Shown here: positions 1-11,786 of the stretch, piece by piece
Numbering within the stretch: the stretch's first letter is position 1
How the letters are laid out: each line of letters begins with the position of its first letter
Assembly (NCBI GenBank): GCA_020736575.1
Contig: JAGPYM010000002.1
Location: 2,914,001-2,978,000, forward strand
Direction of reading: 5' to 3'
DNA length: 64,000 bases
Source: Thelonectria olida
Taxonomy: Eukaryota; Ascomycota; Sordariomycetes; Hypocreales; Nectriaceae
Made by a program: the position numbers and the translations under genes
The notes under the pieces: generated by a model
Database searches by the model: none
Told to the model about the DNA's origin: nothing
What the model saw: only the letters and a program-made list of their open reading frames with translations

Positions 1-1260
1 CCAGCAGTATAAGCGAATCCAATCGTGGTTCTTGCCACGTCGGCACCATGTTCCCCAGCCCGCCTGGCCCTTTCGTAAATAATTGTAGATAAATCCCCAG
101 GCATGGAAACGATCCTCAGGGGTCCAAAGGGTGCAGTCGACCAGCCAGTAACCTCGTTCGAAGGGATCAATATCCCTTTTCGCATCTGGACACCAGCGAT
201 GTGCCATGTCCTTGGCCAACTTTTCCATCTTCTCCGAGATGAAGTCTGAGGGATCCAAGTTGATGATGCCCACTGGAGGAGAAGTTGGGCGAATCTCAAG
301 ACTATTGCTGCATTCCATAGCCACTGAGCTACTGGACGACGGAGTGGGCCCGGCATCGCTAGAGCTTCGCACGAGATCACCATGGTGAAGATGGACAACC
401 TTGGAACGCTTGGCTGGAGGAGGTTCTGACCCAGCGCGATGTGATGGATCACTTGCTGCGGTGCTGGAAATATGAGTGATTTCAAGAATTGACTCGTCGA
501 CAACAAAGTCAGTTGACCCGATGCTTGATTCCGGTATATTCGAGGGTTTGGTTGCCAGTGGCGTGACGGGAATTGTCTTGGTCTCTATATATCCCGGGGC
601 CTCAATCTCAAGAGACTCCAGATCTTCGGATTCAGGCAACGAGGACGGCACATCAAGTTGGCCTGGGACCAACAGAGTTGGCCGCTTTTCAGTTGAGCGA
701 GATGGCGACGGAGAAGGACACGGAGAATGAGACGCTCGCGATGGTCGTCGTAAAGCGGATCTTCCCAGATACTGTTCCAAGACTCGGGTGGGCGAAACTT
801 GAAGCAGAGCTTGGTTCGGCATTGGATACGAATCGCTAATTTGGCTGGGCGGCGCACACCATGACGCCTGGGAGTTGACGTTGGTCTCCTGAGAGGATGA
901 GGCGATGACATCTCGACTGGGCGTGTATCGCAAGCGCGGAGATATGCGATTATCCAGGGCACTCCGGAAGCTCAAATCCTGCGAAGTGAATTCGAACGAC
1001 TGCGCGACGATGGGCGAGGTCACCTTTCTGCTTGGTGACGTGGCGCTTTGCATAGGCGGTTGCTTTTGCTCTGGGTCAACGACTTGAGACGATAACTGAG
1101 GCTCTGAGAGAGGAACCTGAGTGCGGGTTTCTGGCTGGAAAGCAAGGTACGCCTGCGCGAGTTGGCGGTAGACTACATCATCGGAGACGCGACTCGGAGC
1201 GGTGATGTGGACGAGAATCTCAACGTCGGATGAGGGAGAGAGAGAAGGGGAGGTGGCCAT
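1..1260 (-). CDS. N-terminal part of an unknown conserved-type protein, cut by the left edge
   Basis: The minus strand is open without a stop for 420 codons from the ATG at 1260-1258 to the window edge; I checked every in-frame triplet. The first ~330 residues are rich in Ser, Pro and Thr and look disordered, although residues ~10-45 (DVEILVHITAPSRVSDD and onward) look ordered. From about residue 347 the sequence becomes rich in Trp, Cys and aromatic residues (HRWCPDAKRD, GYWLVDCTLWTPEDRF, WGTWCRRGKNHDWIRLYCW), which suggests the start of a folded domain continuing beyond the window. I do not recognise the family. The gene is divergent from erg26 and shares a 767-bp upstream region with it. 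An intron inside the stretch cannot be excluded, but none is needed. Confidence 0.72.
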   Translation of the reverse strand, partial: MATSPSLSPSSDVEILVHITAPSRVSDDVVYRQLAQAYLAFQPETRTQVPLSEPQLSSQVVDPEQKQPPMQSATSPSRKVTSPIVAQSFEFTSQDLSFRSALDNRISPRLRYTPSRDVIASSSQETNVNSQASWCAPPSQISDSYPMPNQALLQVSPTRVLEQYLGRSALRRPSRASHSPCPSPSPSRSTEKRPTLLVPGQLDVPSSLPESEDLESLEIEAPGYIETKTIPVTPLATKPSNIPESSIGSTDFVVDESILEITHISSTAASDPSHRAGSEPPPAKRSKVVHLHHGDLVRSSSDAGPTPSSSSSVAMECSNSLEIRPTSPPVGIINLDPSDFISEKMEKLAKDMAHRWCPDAKRDIDPFERGYWLVDCTLWTPEDRFHAWGFIYNYLRKGQAGWGTWCRRGKNHDWIRLYCW

Positions 1261-2027
1261 GACACGTTTGGCGCGATTCGAGGCGAGAGCAACGAAGCAT
1301 GGCGATGGGTCGAGGGGGGGAGAAGAAGAAGAGAGGCCGTTGGCAAGCAGAGTTGGTATAAGTTATGTCGACATGTAAGTGAGGATGAGCAGAAGGTATA
1401 AGCGCGTGGATCACGGACGCCCAGGCAGCCAATGGAGAGAAGCAACAAGATGCAGTGGAATGGAGATGCGAAGATGGTGATGGGTCGACATGTGACGTCT
1501 CGTGACCCCGCTCATCGGCCAAAGGTTGTGAAGCGATTCACGGTGTCAAGGCAGGCGCTTCCCACTCTGTTTCGTTTGATGTTGTCTCATAGTCGTGGCG
1601 CTTTTTTAGTGCCAACAATTTATGAAAGCACGGGGCGTGCACTAGATGAAAAGTAATTATCCACCGACTCACAGCTATCAGAGCGGGTACAACCTCACCA
1701 AAGCTCAAGTCAATTGGTGAATGATCCGACGAGAGAACGAAGCACTATTTTGATCGAATACGAATGCGCGGACACCTCGAGACCCCAAATTCAGACGTAT
1801 CAGTTTTGCGGGTAGGCAAGTTTCATAGGCTAAATGCACTCTCAACTATCTCAGGACCCACTATCGCGGCCCCCAGACACTAAGTCTCTACGTACCTGAA
1901 TTGAGACTGCACGTAATTACTGGTCCCTCCACGATAGCCTCAACATTGAACCTCCTCCGTCTCCTCCTTCAATCTCTCCCCACCAACCAGCTTCAACCTC
2001 CTCCCCTCCTCCACCACGGCCTTCACC
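1261..2027. promoter_or_regulatory. Divergent intergenic region between the edge gene and erg26
   Basis: This 767-bp stretch has no convincing coding sequence. A CT-rich leader (about 1945-2020) precedes the erg26 ATG, as is common for fungal core promoters. Short open frames at 1432-1656 have no support. Confidence 0.6.
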
Positions 2028-3198
2028 ATGTCGCAATCAAGAGGATCCCTCGGTAAAGTCCTCGTCATCGGCAGCAACGGCTTCCTCGGCCACCACATCG
2101 TCAACCAACTGGTCGACTCGTGGACCACCACCGCCGTCGTCGGCGTCGACCTCCGCTGCCAGCGCAACCGCAACCCCGACGCCGAGTACCACGAGTGCGA
2201 CATCACCGACAACGACAAGCTCACCGCCGTCTTCAAGGACATCAGCCCCGACGTCGTCATTCACACCGCCTCCCCCGTCGGCAACGACTCCAAGATTGCC
2301 CACGAAATCTTTAAAAAGGTCAATGTTGATGGCACCCAGTCCGTCATTGACGCCTGCCAGAAGACGGGCGTTAAGGGCCTCGTCTATACCAGCTCCGCAA
2401 GTGTCATGAGCGATAATGTCTCCGACCTGCTCAATGCCGACGAGAGGTGGCCCATGATCCGTGGCGAGCAGCAGACCGAATACTACTCGGAGACCAAGGT
2501 CCGTTGAACACCAATCAACTCCGCCCGCCAACCTATACTAATTCAACCACCCCCAGGCCGCTGCCGAAGAACTCGTCATCAACGCCAACCGTCAAGACGC
2601 CTCCAAGCTTCTCACCTGCGCCATCCGTCCCGCGGGCATCTTCGGCGAAGGCGACGCCCAGCTCCTCCCCGGCCTCCTAGGCGCATACCGCGGCGGCAAG
2701 TCCAACGTCCAGGTCGGCGACAACGAGAACCTCTTCGACTTCACCTACGTCGGCAACATTGCCCACGCCCACCTGCTCGCCGCCCAGCTTCTCCTCGCCA
2801 CCTCCGCCTCTGCTGTTGTGCCCCTCGACCACGAGCGAGTTGACGGCGAGGCCTTCATCATCACCAACGACTCGCCCGTCTACTTCTGGGACTTTGCCCG
2901 TGCTGTCTGGCGCGCAGCCGGAAACCCCGCCGGCACCGAAAAGGTCTGGACTCTCCCTCGCGGCCTCGGAATTACCTTTGGCTACGTCAGCGAAGTCATC
3001 TCACACATCCTGGGCCGCAAGCCCACGCTCACCCGCAAGGGCATCATCTACAGCTCCATGACCCGATACTACAATATCACAAAGGCCAAGGCTATCCTGC
3101 GCTACAAGCCCTTGTATACCCAACAGGAGGGTATCGAGCGCGGTGTTAACTGGTTCCTCGAGCATGAGCAGCAGCAGGCCGTTGCTGCCAAGGTATGA
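2028..3198 (+). CDS. erg26: Sterol-4-alpha-carboxylate 3-dehydrogenase (decarboxylating), Erg26
   Basis: Two exons, 2028-2498 and 2557-3198, joined across a 58-nt intron (GTCCGT donor, CCCCAG acceptor), give 370 residues, close to the usual length of the family. The N-terminus carries a Rossmann NAD-binding loop (VLVIGSNGFLGHHIV, residues ~12-26). An extended-SDR YxxxK active site (YYSETK) ends exon 1, so the intron falls right behind the catalytic Lys. Exon 2 contains the family segments RPAGIFGEGD, DFTYVGNIAHAHLLA and FIITNDSPVYFWDFA. In ergosterol synthesis Erg26 oxidises and decarboxylates the C-4 carboxysterol made by Erg25, and the 3-ketosteroid product passes to Erg27. It acts at the ER. 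The donor GTCCGT is weak, but the frame and family match make the join secure. Confidence 0.9.
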
Positions 3199-4324
3199 GC
3201 TGACGATTGGAAGAACGAAAGAGAAGAAAAAGATGATCTGCAAGGACGACAATGCTCAAGTCGGCAGAGGTGTAGGAGCGGCCTTCATTCACATATACAT
3301 GTGAAGGGTTTGATAGATAATAAGCCAGACAGTGCCTTTTAATACGCTGTTTTAGCAGCCCCCATATTTCTAGCATAGCAAGGGGATGAGGAATTATGAC
3401 TCTTTAAAGCACATTCACAAAGCACGAATATGTGCAGAAATCAAAACAAAAGTTCCAATCGGGAACGGAATCTATTGTTCCTGCTCTCAGGCCTCTCAAC
3501 TCAGTCGTCCATCCCTGACCAAAACCCTTCTCATCCCTAAAACCAACATGACAGTTCCGCACATCTGACCCCCATCAAACCACTGCCTTTGACCACCTCC
3601 AACCCACGAAACATCCATCAACAACAAAAAGAGTGAAGGAGCAGAGCAAAAGGAAAAAGAAGCGCAAATTGAACCACGTGCGCCTCTTCTTCCACATCAT
3701 CTCCTCTCTCCATATAACGCTGCTACCCTCATCGCTCCGGCGGAGGGAAACATTTTAAAATATAAAAGCCACAACCACTCCCTCAACACTACTCCATCCA
3801 ACTCAGGTATAGAAAAACACCCTCCCCACCAACCGCGTTGAGCTTTTTATTGTGAGTCATGAAGATAAACATATGGCATCAACCATTCTGCCTCCCCTTC
3901 AGAACTAAGCTGGGATCAGAAGAAAGCAGAGGAATAGAAAAGAAAAGCGATGAAGGACGGAAAACAGTATTTCGCGTGCTGTGCATCATGAAGAGGACGG
4001 GAAGAAAGACCAAAACGGGGCGGGCCGATGACCCCAAGAAGGGAGAAGAATAGGAAGAAACATCCAGGTTTTTTGTCGTGTCGTTGCGTGAAAATAGAGA
4101 GGATTTGGCGAATTGCTTTTTCTTCTTGGTCATAGATAAAGGGCGTTGAGGAGTTGGCATGGATGAGGGAGAAGCGAACATTAACGCCGGGGATGATGCA
4201 TGTGACTCTACTCCAGAATCATGCCTCCTGAAATAAAAGAGGGAGAAAAAAAACACGAAAACAAGGTGGCGAGGGAGCTCAATCCCTGAAAAAGAGGTCG
4301 GAATGTTCGCATTGTTAAAAAGCT
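3199..4324. other. Convergent intergenic region erg26 / lrg1
   Basis: These 1.1 kb between two facing gene ends hold A/T- and CT-rich sequence. Open frames at 3859-4053 and 3879-4256 are short, low-complexity and unsupported. I see no RNA gene or repeat. Confidence 0.55.
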
Positions 4325-7300
4325 TTATGAGTTTCCAGAGACACCGAGTCCACTGCCTTGTCGTCCCCAGCCAGAATTACGCCACTCTCGTCGTTGGTTG
4401 TGATCGTTGTTATCAAGTTGACTGTCCGACTGGTTGAACTGGCTACCTGGAGCGTAAGGAGATGGGTTGGCCATGTCAGGTCGGCCTCTCCACCTGTTAG
4501 GAGGAGTTCCAGGTCCGTTCTGAGCATGCGCCATCGGGGGCTCTTGAATTGTGCGGACCGTTGCCTCTCCAGACCAGACGGCAGGGTCCGTCTCAACTCG
4601 CCGGGCGGGCGGGCGAGACGAGTTCTCGTTACGGTTGAACACCTCGTTAACATCCGTGATGGAGATTTGTCCTCGGCGATCTTGGAATCGCTTGAGTATC
4701 TCCTTAGTCGTCAGGTCACCGCTGTTGCTGAAGATGTACGGGTCATTAAGAAGGCCAAGAATCTCATCAGGGACCTGGTATAGCGAGTTAGCATGGTCGT
4801 AAGTAGCTTGTATGAAGGAAAGAATCGACTTACCTGGCACATCTCCTCAATATGAGTAATGAGAATTTCTACGGCATCAATGACATAGATGGCCTCACTG
4901 TCCAGAGCGGGCGCTTTGGAAGGATTCGTGAGAACGTTGGGAGCAATGACTGTAGCTAGGTTTCGAATGTCCATCTTGGAGCCGACCTCCTCATCAAGTT
5001 GGTGGAACGAACCCGCCCACTTGAGGAAGCTGAACAGAATCTCGAGACAGTCTCTGTGGCTCTTGGGCAGGAGACAACATGTCAAGTGTAAACATTGCTT
5101 CCTCTTCTCGGGCTCTTGGATCCTGGCTGCGCTGATCCACAGTCGGTAGAGCTTATGCGTCATTAGGGGGTCTGGGAGATCTCGTAGGTATCGCTTGAGG
5201 AGGGCAGCTAGCTGTACGACGGGTTGTTCCATAAAGTTGACGACATCGCACCCTTCGAGGTTGATCTTCTCGACCAAGTTCTGTTGCTTCTTGATGTTGC
5301 CGTTCTTTCGGAACACACCCTCGACAGACAGGTCCATCTTGCGCATCGAGGACACAATATCGTCTACTACGGCGGGAACTCGGAGTTCAACAGCACCGAC
5401 ACCATCAGTAGAGTCGGCGCCATCTCGTTCGATGATAATCTCGAGGGGGACTCCAAAGACACCCTTCTTCTTGACATTCTTGCTCTTGTCGTTCTTGAAC
5501 GCTTTCCCAAGATTCTTCCAGAAGGTGGCTTGTTTTCGAGATTCGATGAAACCTAGTAGCTCGTCAAGAGTGAACTCATTCTCAACCATCGGCTGCATCG
5601 TTAGCACGGCCAGATGGCGCACGTTGAAGTACTCGAGGCCCGAGAGTTCTGAAAAGAATTTGCGCCCAATACTCCTTGGAATGGCATCATTGGATCGAAA
5701 CTCTTGGTCTCGGTCACTGGAGCGTGTTCTTTGATGAGAAACATGTCCAGCTCCCAGGGCATTAACACTTCGATTCGCATCAGGTTGGGCAGCAGCATTT
5801 AGTTGTTGCTGTTGCTGCTGCTTCTGTTGCGCCTCACGAGACTGCTCGACAGCAACAATCCGGGGGATGTCGTCCAGGGTGATGGCGTCGTTTTGTCCAA
5901 ACATGAGATCGGTAGATCCCTGGGGGGCATGACCGCCGTCGCCAGCTGAGCCTGGTCGGGGTCCACGACCGTCAGCATCCATTACGCGCGAAGTTCGAGC
6001 CTGTCGGACGCTAGAAGACAAATGCCTGTCAAGACGCGTACTGCGAAGTCTGCGTACGTCATTCAGAGTGTTCTCATAAGACGACTCTCGACGGTTCTCC
6101 TTGTCGCCTCCTGGGCCGTAACCCCTCGGATTGGAACCATCCCGGCCCCTTCCGTCATTTGACGAACCAGGGCCTTCAGTCGGGCTGTTGCCGTTCATAT
6201 CGTCAGAGGGGGGCAAGGCACCATTGCTCCTTAGAATGTCCAGAAGTCGAGCTAGGGCGACTCGAAGCAGGAAGACGTATTGTTGCAGCTTCGAGACATG
6301 TTCAAACAACATGGACGGCTCTGTGTTGACACCGACACAGTTGGAACAATAAATCTTGCGATCAAATGCGTTGTAGCGACCCTCCTCTAGAGACCTGCCA
6401 AGATCTCGAGAACATCTTGAACACTTAACACAGCTCAGATGCCACCTCGAGTCCCCGTTCTTGGCGCATTCGTCCTCTACCGATCGATTGCACAGGGCGC
6501 AGTGATCTGAATCGTTTGCAGATAGTCGTGCGCCGCCGGCCGTCACCTGCAAAAGCCCGTCATCCTCCTTCAGAGCCTCGAGGTCGTTCAAGTCGTCCAG
6601 GAATTGGTATAGACCCTCAGATGCGTTAGCCTCGCGTTCCAGGCGTAGAGCTCCTTGAAGGCATATTCGGATGAGGAGCTTGAGGTAATGAGCGAGGCCA
6701 GTGACGAGGGACAGAAGCTCTTGCGTTACGCCGAGTTTGCGAGCTCCAGTATCCTGCGTCTTTGATAACAAAGAAAAGAAGGAGACAATCTTCTTACAGA
6801 GAAGCTTAGCTTCTCGTCCATATGACATTCCTAGATATCAGTCAGCTCTATGCCATATTATCAGATTTGACATGCTCAACCCGTACCTTTATCATGCAGT
6901 CGGACCATGGTGGCATCGAGCCGATCCGCGGACTGGAAAAGCATTTCGACGTGCCAAATGAAGCGCTTAGCAACTAGGACACCGTCGATGTACGCTCCGT
7001 TGCTCACATGGAGAAGCATATCGGAAATACAGGCTGCAGAGGACTCCTCAAAAGCCGAGAGAACACTCCATATCCGGAAAACCTTCTCTTCCATGCGCTC
7101 TTCTTCTGTTCGAATCAAATCCCTACCCTGGGGATCATCGGACCCTAAGAGGGCGGGAGGGGTATCATTAGGCTGTGCCAACCGGACATTCCAGAATTTG
7201 TGTATCATGTAGCATTCGGGATGCCAGTGTTGGTTCTGACCGTTTCGGAAAATCTCGACAAACTGCTTCAAAATGGCGGTTTGACAGCCGTTGCAACGTT

Positions 7301-8087
7301 GCGCGAACTGGGTAGAATAATGGTAATGGCAGTAAACATTTCCGTCGTGCTCGTAATAACTGTCTTGGGCCCCGAAAATGGTCGAACATAGGGAACAGGT
7401 AAAATGGTCGACATGGTACTTGCGTTCTAGGGCGGTGATGTAGGAGCCCCGAAGCGCACCTCCGCACTGGTAACACAACAGACCGAGTCGTCGGAAGTAG
7501 TCGGTCTCGCACAGGGGATATTGTCCTTGTCCGTTCTGGTCATCGGCGGGGAAGAACTTGGATGCCACAATCTGGCCACAGTCCTGGATTGGAGAAGGTT
7601 ACCGTTAGCTCTGCTTTGTACAAAGGAAGGGGGAATGATATTGGCTAGTGGCTGTTGGATGCCATATCCGTACCTGGCATTTGAAGCAATCCAGGTGGAA
7701 AGTACCGTCAAGAGCTCGAACAAACTGACCCGTCAAGGGCTCACCACACGCATTACACACTCTCTGTTGGCCGCTGGCGGATCTCCCGCTCCGGCCGCGC
7801 GACCTGTTCCGCTCGCCGCTCTTTCGAAGCGCTTGCTCCTCGTTCCAACCAGCCGGGGGAGGGTTCGGGGTCGAAGGGGCAGAGCCAGACGGTCTTTGGT
7901 GATACAGGCTGTCTGGAGGGGTGCCGTGACCGCCATGGCCGCCGTTCTGCCAGTTCGGGTCACTCTGTTGACCTGGGGGAGCCAAGTCGGCCGGGTAGTC
8001 GTGAGGGTGGTCGTGAGGGTGGTCGTGAGGGTGGTCGCCATGGCCATGGTCGGCGGGTGGCGCATTATCGTATCCCGAGGCCATCAT
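4325..8087 (-). CDS. lrg1: LIM-domain Rho GTPase-activating protein, Lrg1/LRG-1 type
   Basis: Four exons (8087-7674, 7583-6887, 6830-4834, 4774-4325) give 1185 residues. Introns are 90, 56 and 59 nt. A His/Asp/Pro-rich start (DHPHDHPHD) and a disordered region precede LIM1 (~111-170), LIM2 (~175-230) and a third LIM-like Cys/His cluster (~235-270). A further LIM-like cluster (HCALC...CSNC) lies at ~480-530. A Ser/Gln-rich linker leads to a RhoGAP domain (~830-1020) with the expected arginine finger in GVFRKNGN (R about 875). Lrg1 family members stimulate GTP hydrolysis by Rho1, limiting cell-wall glucan synthesis and the cell-integrity pathway at hyphal tips and septa. Specificity for Rho1 here is inferred from the family. 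Two adjacent ATGs start the frame, and I took the first. The intron after FKCQ interrupts LIM1. Confidence 0.88.
7998..8036 (+). repeat. 12-nt tandem repeat coding the His-Asp-Pro tract of Lrg1
   Basis: Three perfect copies of GTCGTGAGGGTG and a partial fourth lie head to tail. On the minus strand they encode repeated His-Asp-His-Pro units near the Lrg1 N-terminus. The unit length is a multiple of three, so copy-number change keeps the frame. Confidence 0.9.
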
Positions 8088-11000
8088 GACAAGCGATCGA
8101 GGGCGTGATTATGTACAGTTCCTCCTCCTGGCCGCTAGCCAATCAAGATACGAATGGCCTCTCAGCGCCAAATGTACAACAGAGGTCGACGAGGGGTCGA
8201 GATGGTCGGCATCAGCGCCAGCTGGGAGACTTGGGCAGAGACGGTATCGATACCAATTCAATTGATAATACGGAGCGTAACAAGAAGACCGGGGCTCTCG
8301 ACGATCTGGAGCAAAGATGGGCAAGTGTTCGCGTGACGGCCCAACGAGTAGCCACCCAGCTCGGACTGGACTGAGAAAGAGCGGGAGAAGGAGTGAGTCG
8401 GGCGGGCAGTAAAAGCGATGCGGCACAAGACAAAACGGGGGCGGGATGAGAATCGACTCTGGAGCGTGTTAAACAGCCAGAGGGCCCGCAAGAAGGGAAA
8501 ACCGGGGGGGGATTCAAAGGGGAAAAGAAAATAGAAGCGTAAGAAGAGCTGTGCGTGATGAGACGAGACGCGGCTCAGCGCGGCAGTCGTGTGTGGTGTG
8601 CGCAGGGTCGTAGGCGCGGACGAAGGAGCGTGGGAGAGAAACGAAGCCGGTCGTGGGAGTTGGTCTGGAGTAGCAGGAGGCGCTGGTGGGAGCTGAAGAC
8701 GTCCGTCGTCCAGTGGGAGACGGCGGGACGGGGGTGGGACGTGGGACTTGGAGAGGAGTTGACAAGACAAGAGGAGAGAAGAGCCCCCCGAGTACAAGTA
8801 GAGGTAGACTCGTGGTGTGCGTGTGGGCGAGAGAGAGTGTGAGAGAGCGAGAGTGTGTGTGTGTGTCCAGTGCGTTTGTGCGTGCGGCGGGTGCAGCAGC
8901 AACAACAGCCCAGAACCAAGACTAAAAATCCAGAATTAGAATGAGAAGCAGAAGCACCAATAACCTCTCTTCTTTAGGTGAGAGCGGCTTATAGCAATGG
9001 AATTGCAAAGCATTTACAGTGTGTACCTACATACGGTCGCAACACAGATCTATTTGATCTGTTGGTTCGCACCCAATATCTAACTACTTACGAAACACGG
9101 GTGTCAACTTTCAACCTCATGGGACGGGACTCTTCCAATGTCCAATGTCCCCAAGATATGTCTGCAGCCAGTAGCCAGTAGGCGGTGACTCGCCCAGTCC
9201 TGGGCACTCACCTAAAATTACATGTATCTTACCAGCACAAGGCCTAATTGTCACTGGACGCATCCATGGATGATGACTCCTCCGCGCAGCAGCACCAAAA
9301 GACAAGCCCAGTCCGCCCGCCCCCAGCCCCAGGTCAGCCAAGCCCAAAGAGCGGACAAGTCAGAAAGAAGAAGCCCAGCCCAAGACTGGACGACCTCCAT
9401 GGATTGGCGAGGGACAATGGAAGATGTGGGGTTTTCCGTGCTTCAGCATCAGGTACCTCCACTCGCTAGCCACGCCGATGGGATACCTCTCCGTCTAGCG
9501 GATGTGGGCGCTGAGGCGCAGGCAGACCTCCAGCTTCTTGTTGACGGAGCGCTGCCCACCATTCCTTGCACGACGGGCAGACTGATGGATGAGGAGTGCT
9601 CGGCAGGGTTGGTTCATTGGGCGTATTCGATCCTATTCAAGGTCCTCTTCTGGCCTTGAATATGCCCCCAAGAAACGAGCCAAAGTACTTCTTACACTCG
9701 GCACAAAGTACCCCTTCTGGTCTTACCTACTGCTTGTTGGCAAGGAGGCGGTGCTAGGAATCCATCCATCTCAGGATTCTCAGGTCGGGGGACTGCAATT
9801 TCCAGGGCATAAGGATGTACCGATCTCCAGTGCTAAGGCCCCAGGTACTTGACCTTGCCTTTGTTGCACCATCGACTTGGTACCGCCTCTTCGCTGTCTG
9901 TAACACGCCCGTCCCCCCGTTGTATTTTCCGACGGAGAAGCCTCGTTGTGATAAAGATAGCCTTCAGGATGCTCTCCGAGCGCATTGGGAGTATTTATCT
10001 GTATCCCTTGCAAGTCCTATGCAGCCACCAAGCGACCAAAGGTATGGTAGCGTACCAAGATAGGCATGGCCTCGACATCAGGTAATAATCAGGTACCGAC
10101 CGTCCTATAACCACCTCACCTGTCTCGCCTGGACTCAACGGTGAAATGTGCACATTCTAAGGGGCTCTGTGGCCGCATCGACCAACCAGATGTCCCACTT
10201 TCTTCGATTCGAAGGCGAGAAAAAATGAATTCCTCCGGCAAATGTCAACAGTGCAGGTCATCATGCGAAGGACACTTCTGCCTTGTGGGAAGCCGGAGGG
10301 GAAGGGGGGAAAGGGCTCGCTCCAGCCAGCCTCCTCCGTCCAGCTTATGCCATTAATTAGGCACACGGCATTAATTAGTTACCTGACTGGGCCTACTTGT
10401 CTCCAGCTGCCTGCGCTCCTCCACCATGAGTGTCGTAAGAGCGGCGTTTGAGCCTGAGCTGAAGAGAACTACCGTGGTGCTAGAGTGAAGAAAGCCTGGC
10501 GCAATCGTGACACGGCCTCTCAGAATGGGCAATCTGTCTAAAAACAGGGAGCGGACAGATCAGGCGGACTCTGTGTTTCTTGCTCACCTCCGGTGCTCAC
10601 ATGCATGTGTAAAACGCCCTCACAAGTTGCTCATCGCACAGCCTTGTTGTTCCTGCAAGCCATGCGAGGTTGTCTCACACCGTTTTCGCGGCGGATACGC
10701 GGGCATCCTCCATCATCTCGGCCTGAGGCGCGCACCCGACCTTTGGGCCAAAATTGCACTGAAGATCCCATCACGTGTGTGGATCCTTCCGGGGCGCCAT
10801 CCGCCTGCATAGGCTGCTCATCACATTGCAATTTCACACGTTGACACACAAAGATGACTTTGCGGCTCCATTTTTCTCTCTTTTGTTCTGCTGCACAAGT
10901 TCCAAGGCACACGCCGATACGAATTGACAGGCTTTGTTGTCAGTTGTCATTTGTCCGGCTCTGGGCCTTTGACCTGCATATGTAACTTACGTACTTACAG

Positions 11001-11786
11001 TGCCCATCCTCGTGTCCGGGCTGCATTCCAAGCAACAAAGCCCAGAACCGGATCGCATACCGTACCCGGGGTAGTAATCTCGCAGATGCATTACAGTGAC
11101 ATGTCTGTTTATTGCTTTCTCAACCCCGAGTCCTATTCTATTATCAAGGACTTGCTTGAACAGAGCCAGGGGCGGTCAGGACATGTTAGTCCCAGTTAGA
11201 AACACGATGTGACCTTACAACAGCCCTAATAAATAACGTGTTGCATTGTCCATCAAGAACTGCTTGACTAGGAAATGATGCGTCAGCAGACAAAGCACGC
11301 TTCTCAAAATAACCCCATGCTGTGGTACCTCAGCAAATGATGCATCCTCACCTTTGACTAACCCCTCCTTCCCCCCTCATCAGCCCCCAACTCAACCCAA
11401 CATTCGACGTCATCCCACCAAAAGAATCAAGGGCATCCATCCACTTACACGTCTACCTATCCAGAAATCCCAACACCAGACCCCACACCTGTATCTCCGT
11501 TACAATCACCAATCATCAGTATTCGTCCGGACGTCATTGCCATGATCAACGACGGCTCTCTTCAACAACTTCTTGTTACTTCATCCATACCTAGCTAAGT
11601 ACGTACCTATGACATCCTCCCTCCGAACAGCAATGCTTCCCAATCTCTACCAGAAGAATTCTTCGCCCGCCAACCCGCATAATAACCAGCTGCTCCATTG
11701 CCCATATAATGTCACGCACCATGTTTCAAATTAAGACACAACACCCCAATTGCTGGACATGATCCCCACGACAGCCCTGATTCTCC
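8088..11786. other. Gene-poor 3.7-kb region upstream of lrg1
   Basis: The first ~800 bp are probably the lrg1 promoter and leader, with GA/GT simple sequence at about 8824-8868. The rest (9.0-11.8 kb) is of ordinary composition. It shows no open frame that resembles a protein, no tRNA and no inverted-repeat element. A pair of CATTAATTAG copies lies close together around 10350-10380. The longest open frames (9222-9659, 8258-8905) have arbitrary composition and no supporting splice structure. Confidence 0.5.
8824..8868. repeat. GA/GT simple-sequence tract
   Basis: Alternating GAGAGA and GTGTGT runs lie 740-780 bp upstream of the lrg1 start codon. On the transcribed strand they read as a CT/CA tract, common in fungal leaders. 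Confidence 0.75.

Noticed and set aside
9222..9659. 145-codon plus-strand frame in the gene-poor region
   Set aside because: No domain, no low-complexity logic and no splice structure; it is consistent with chance.
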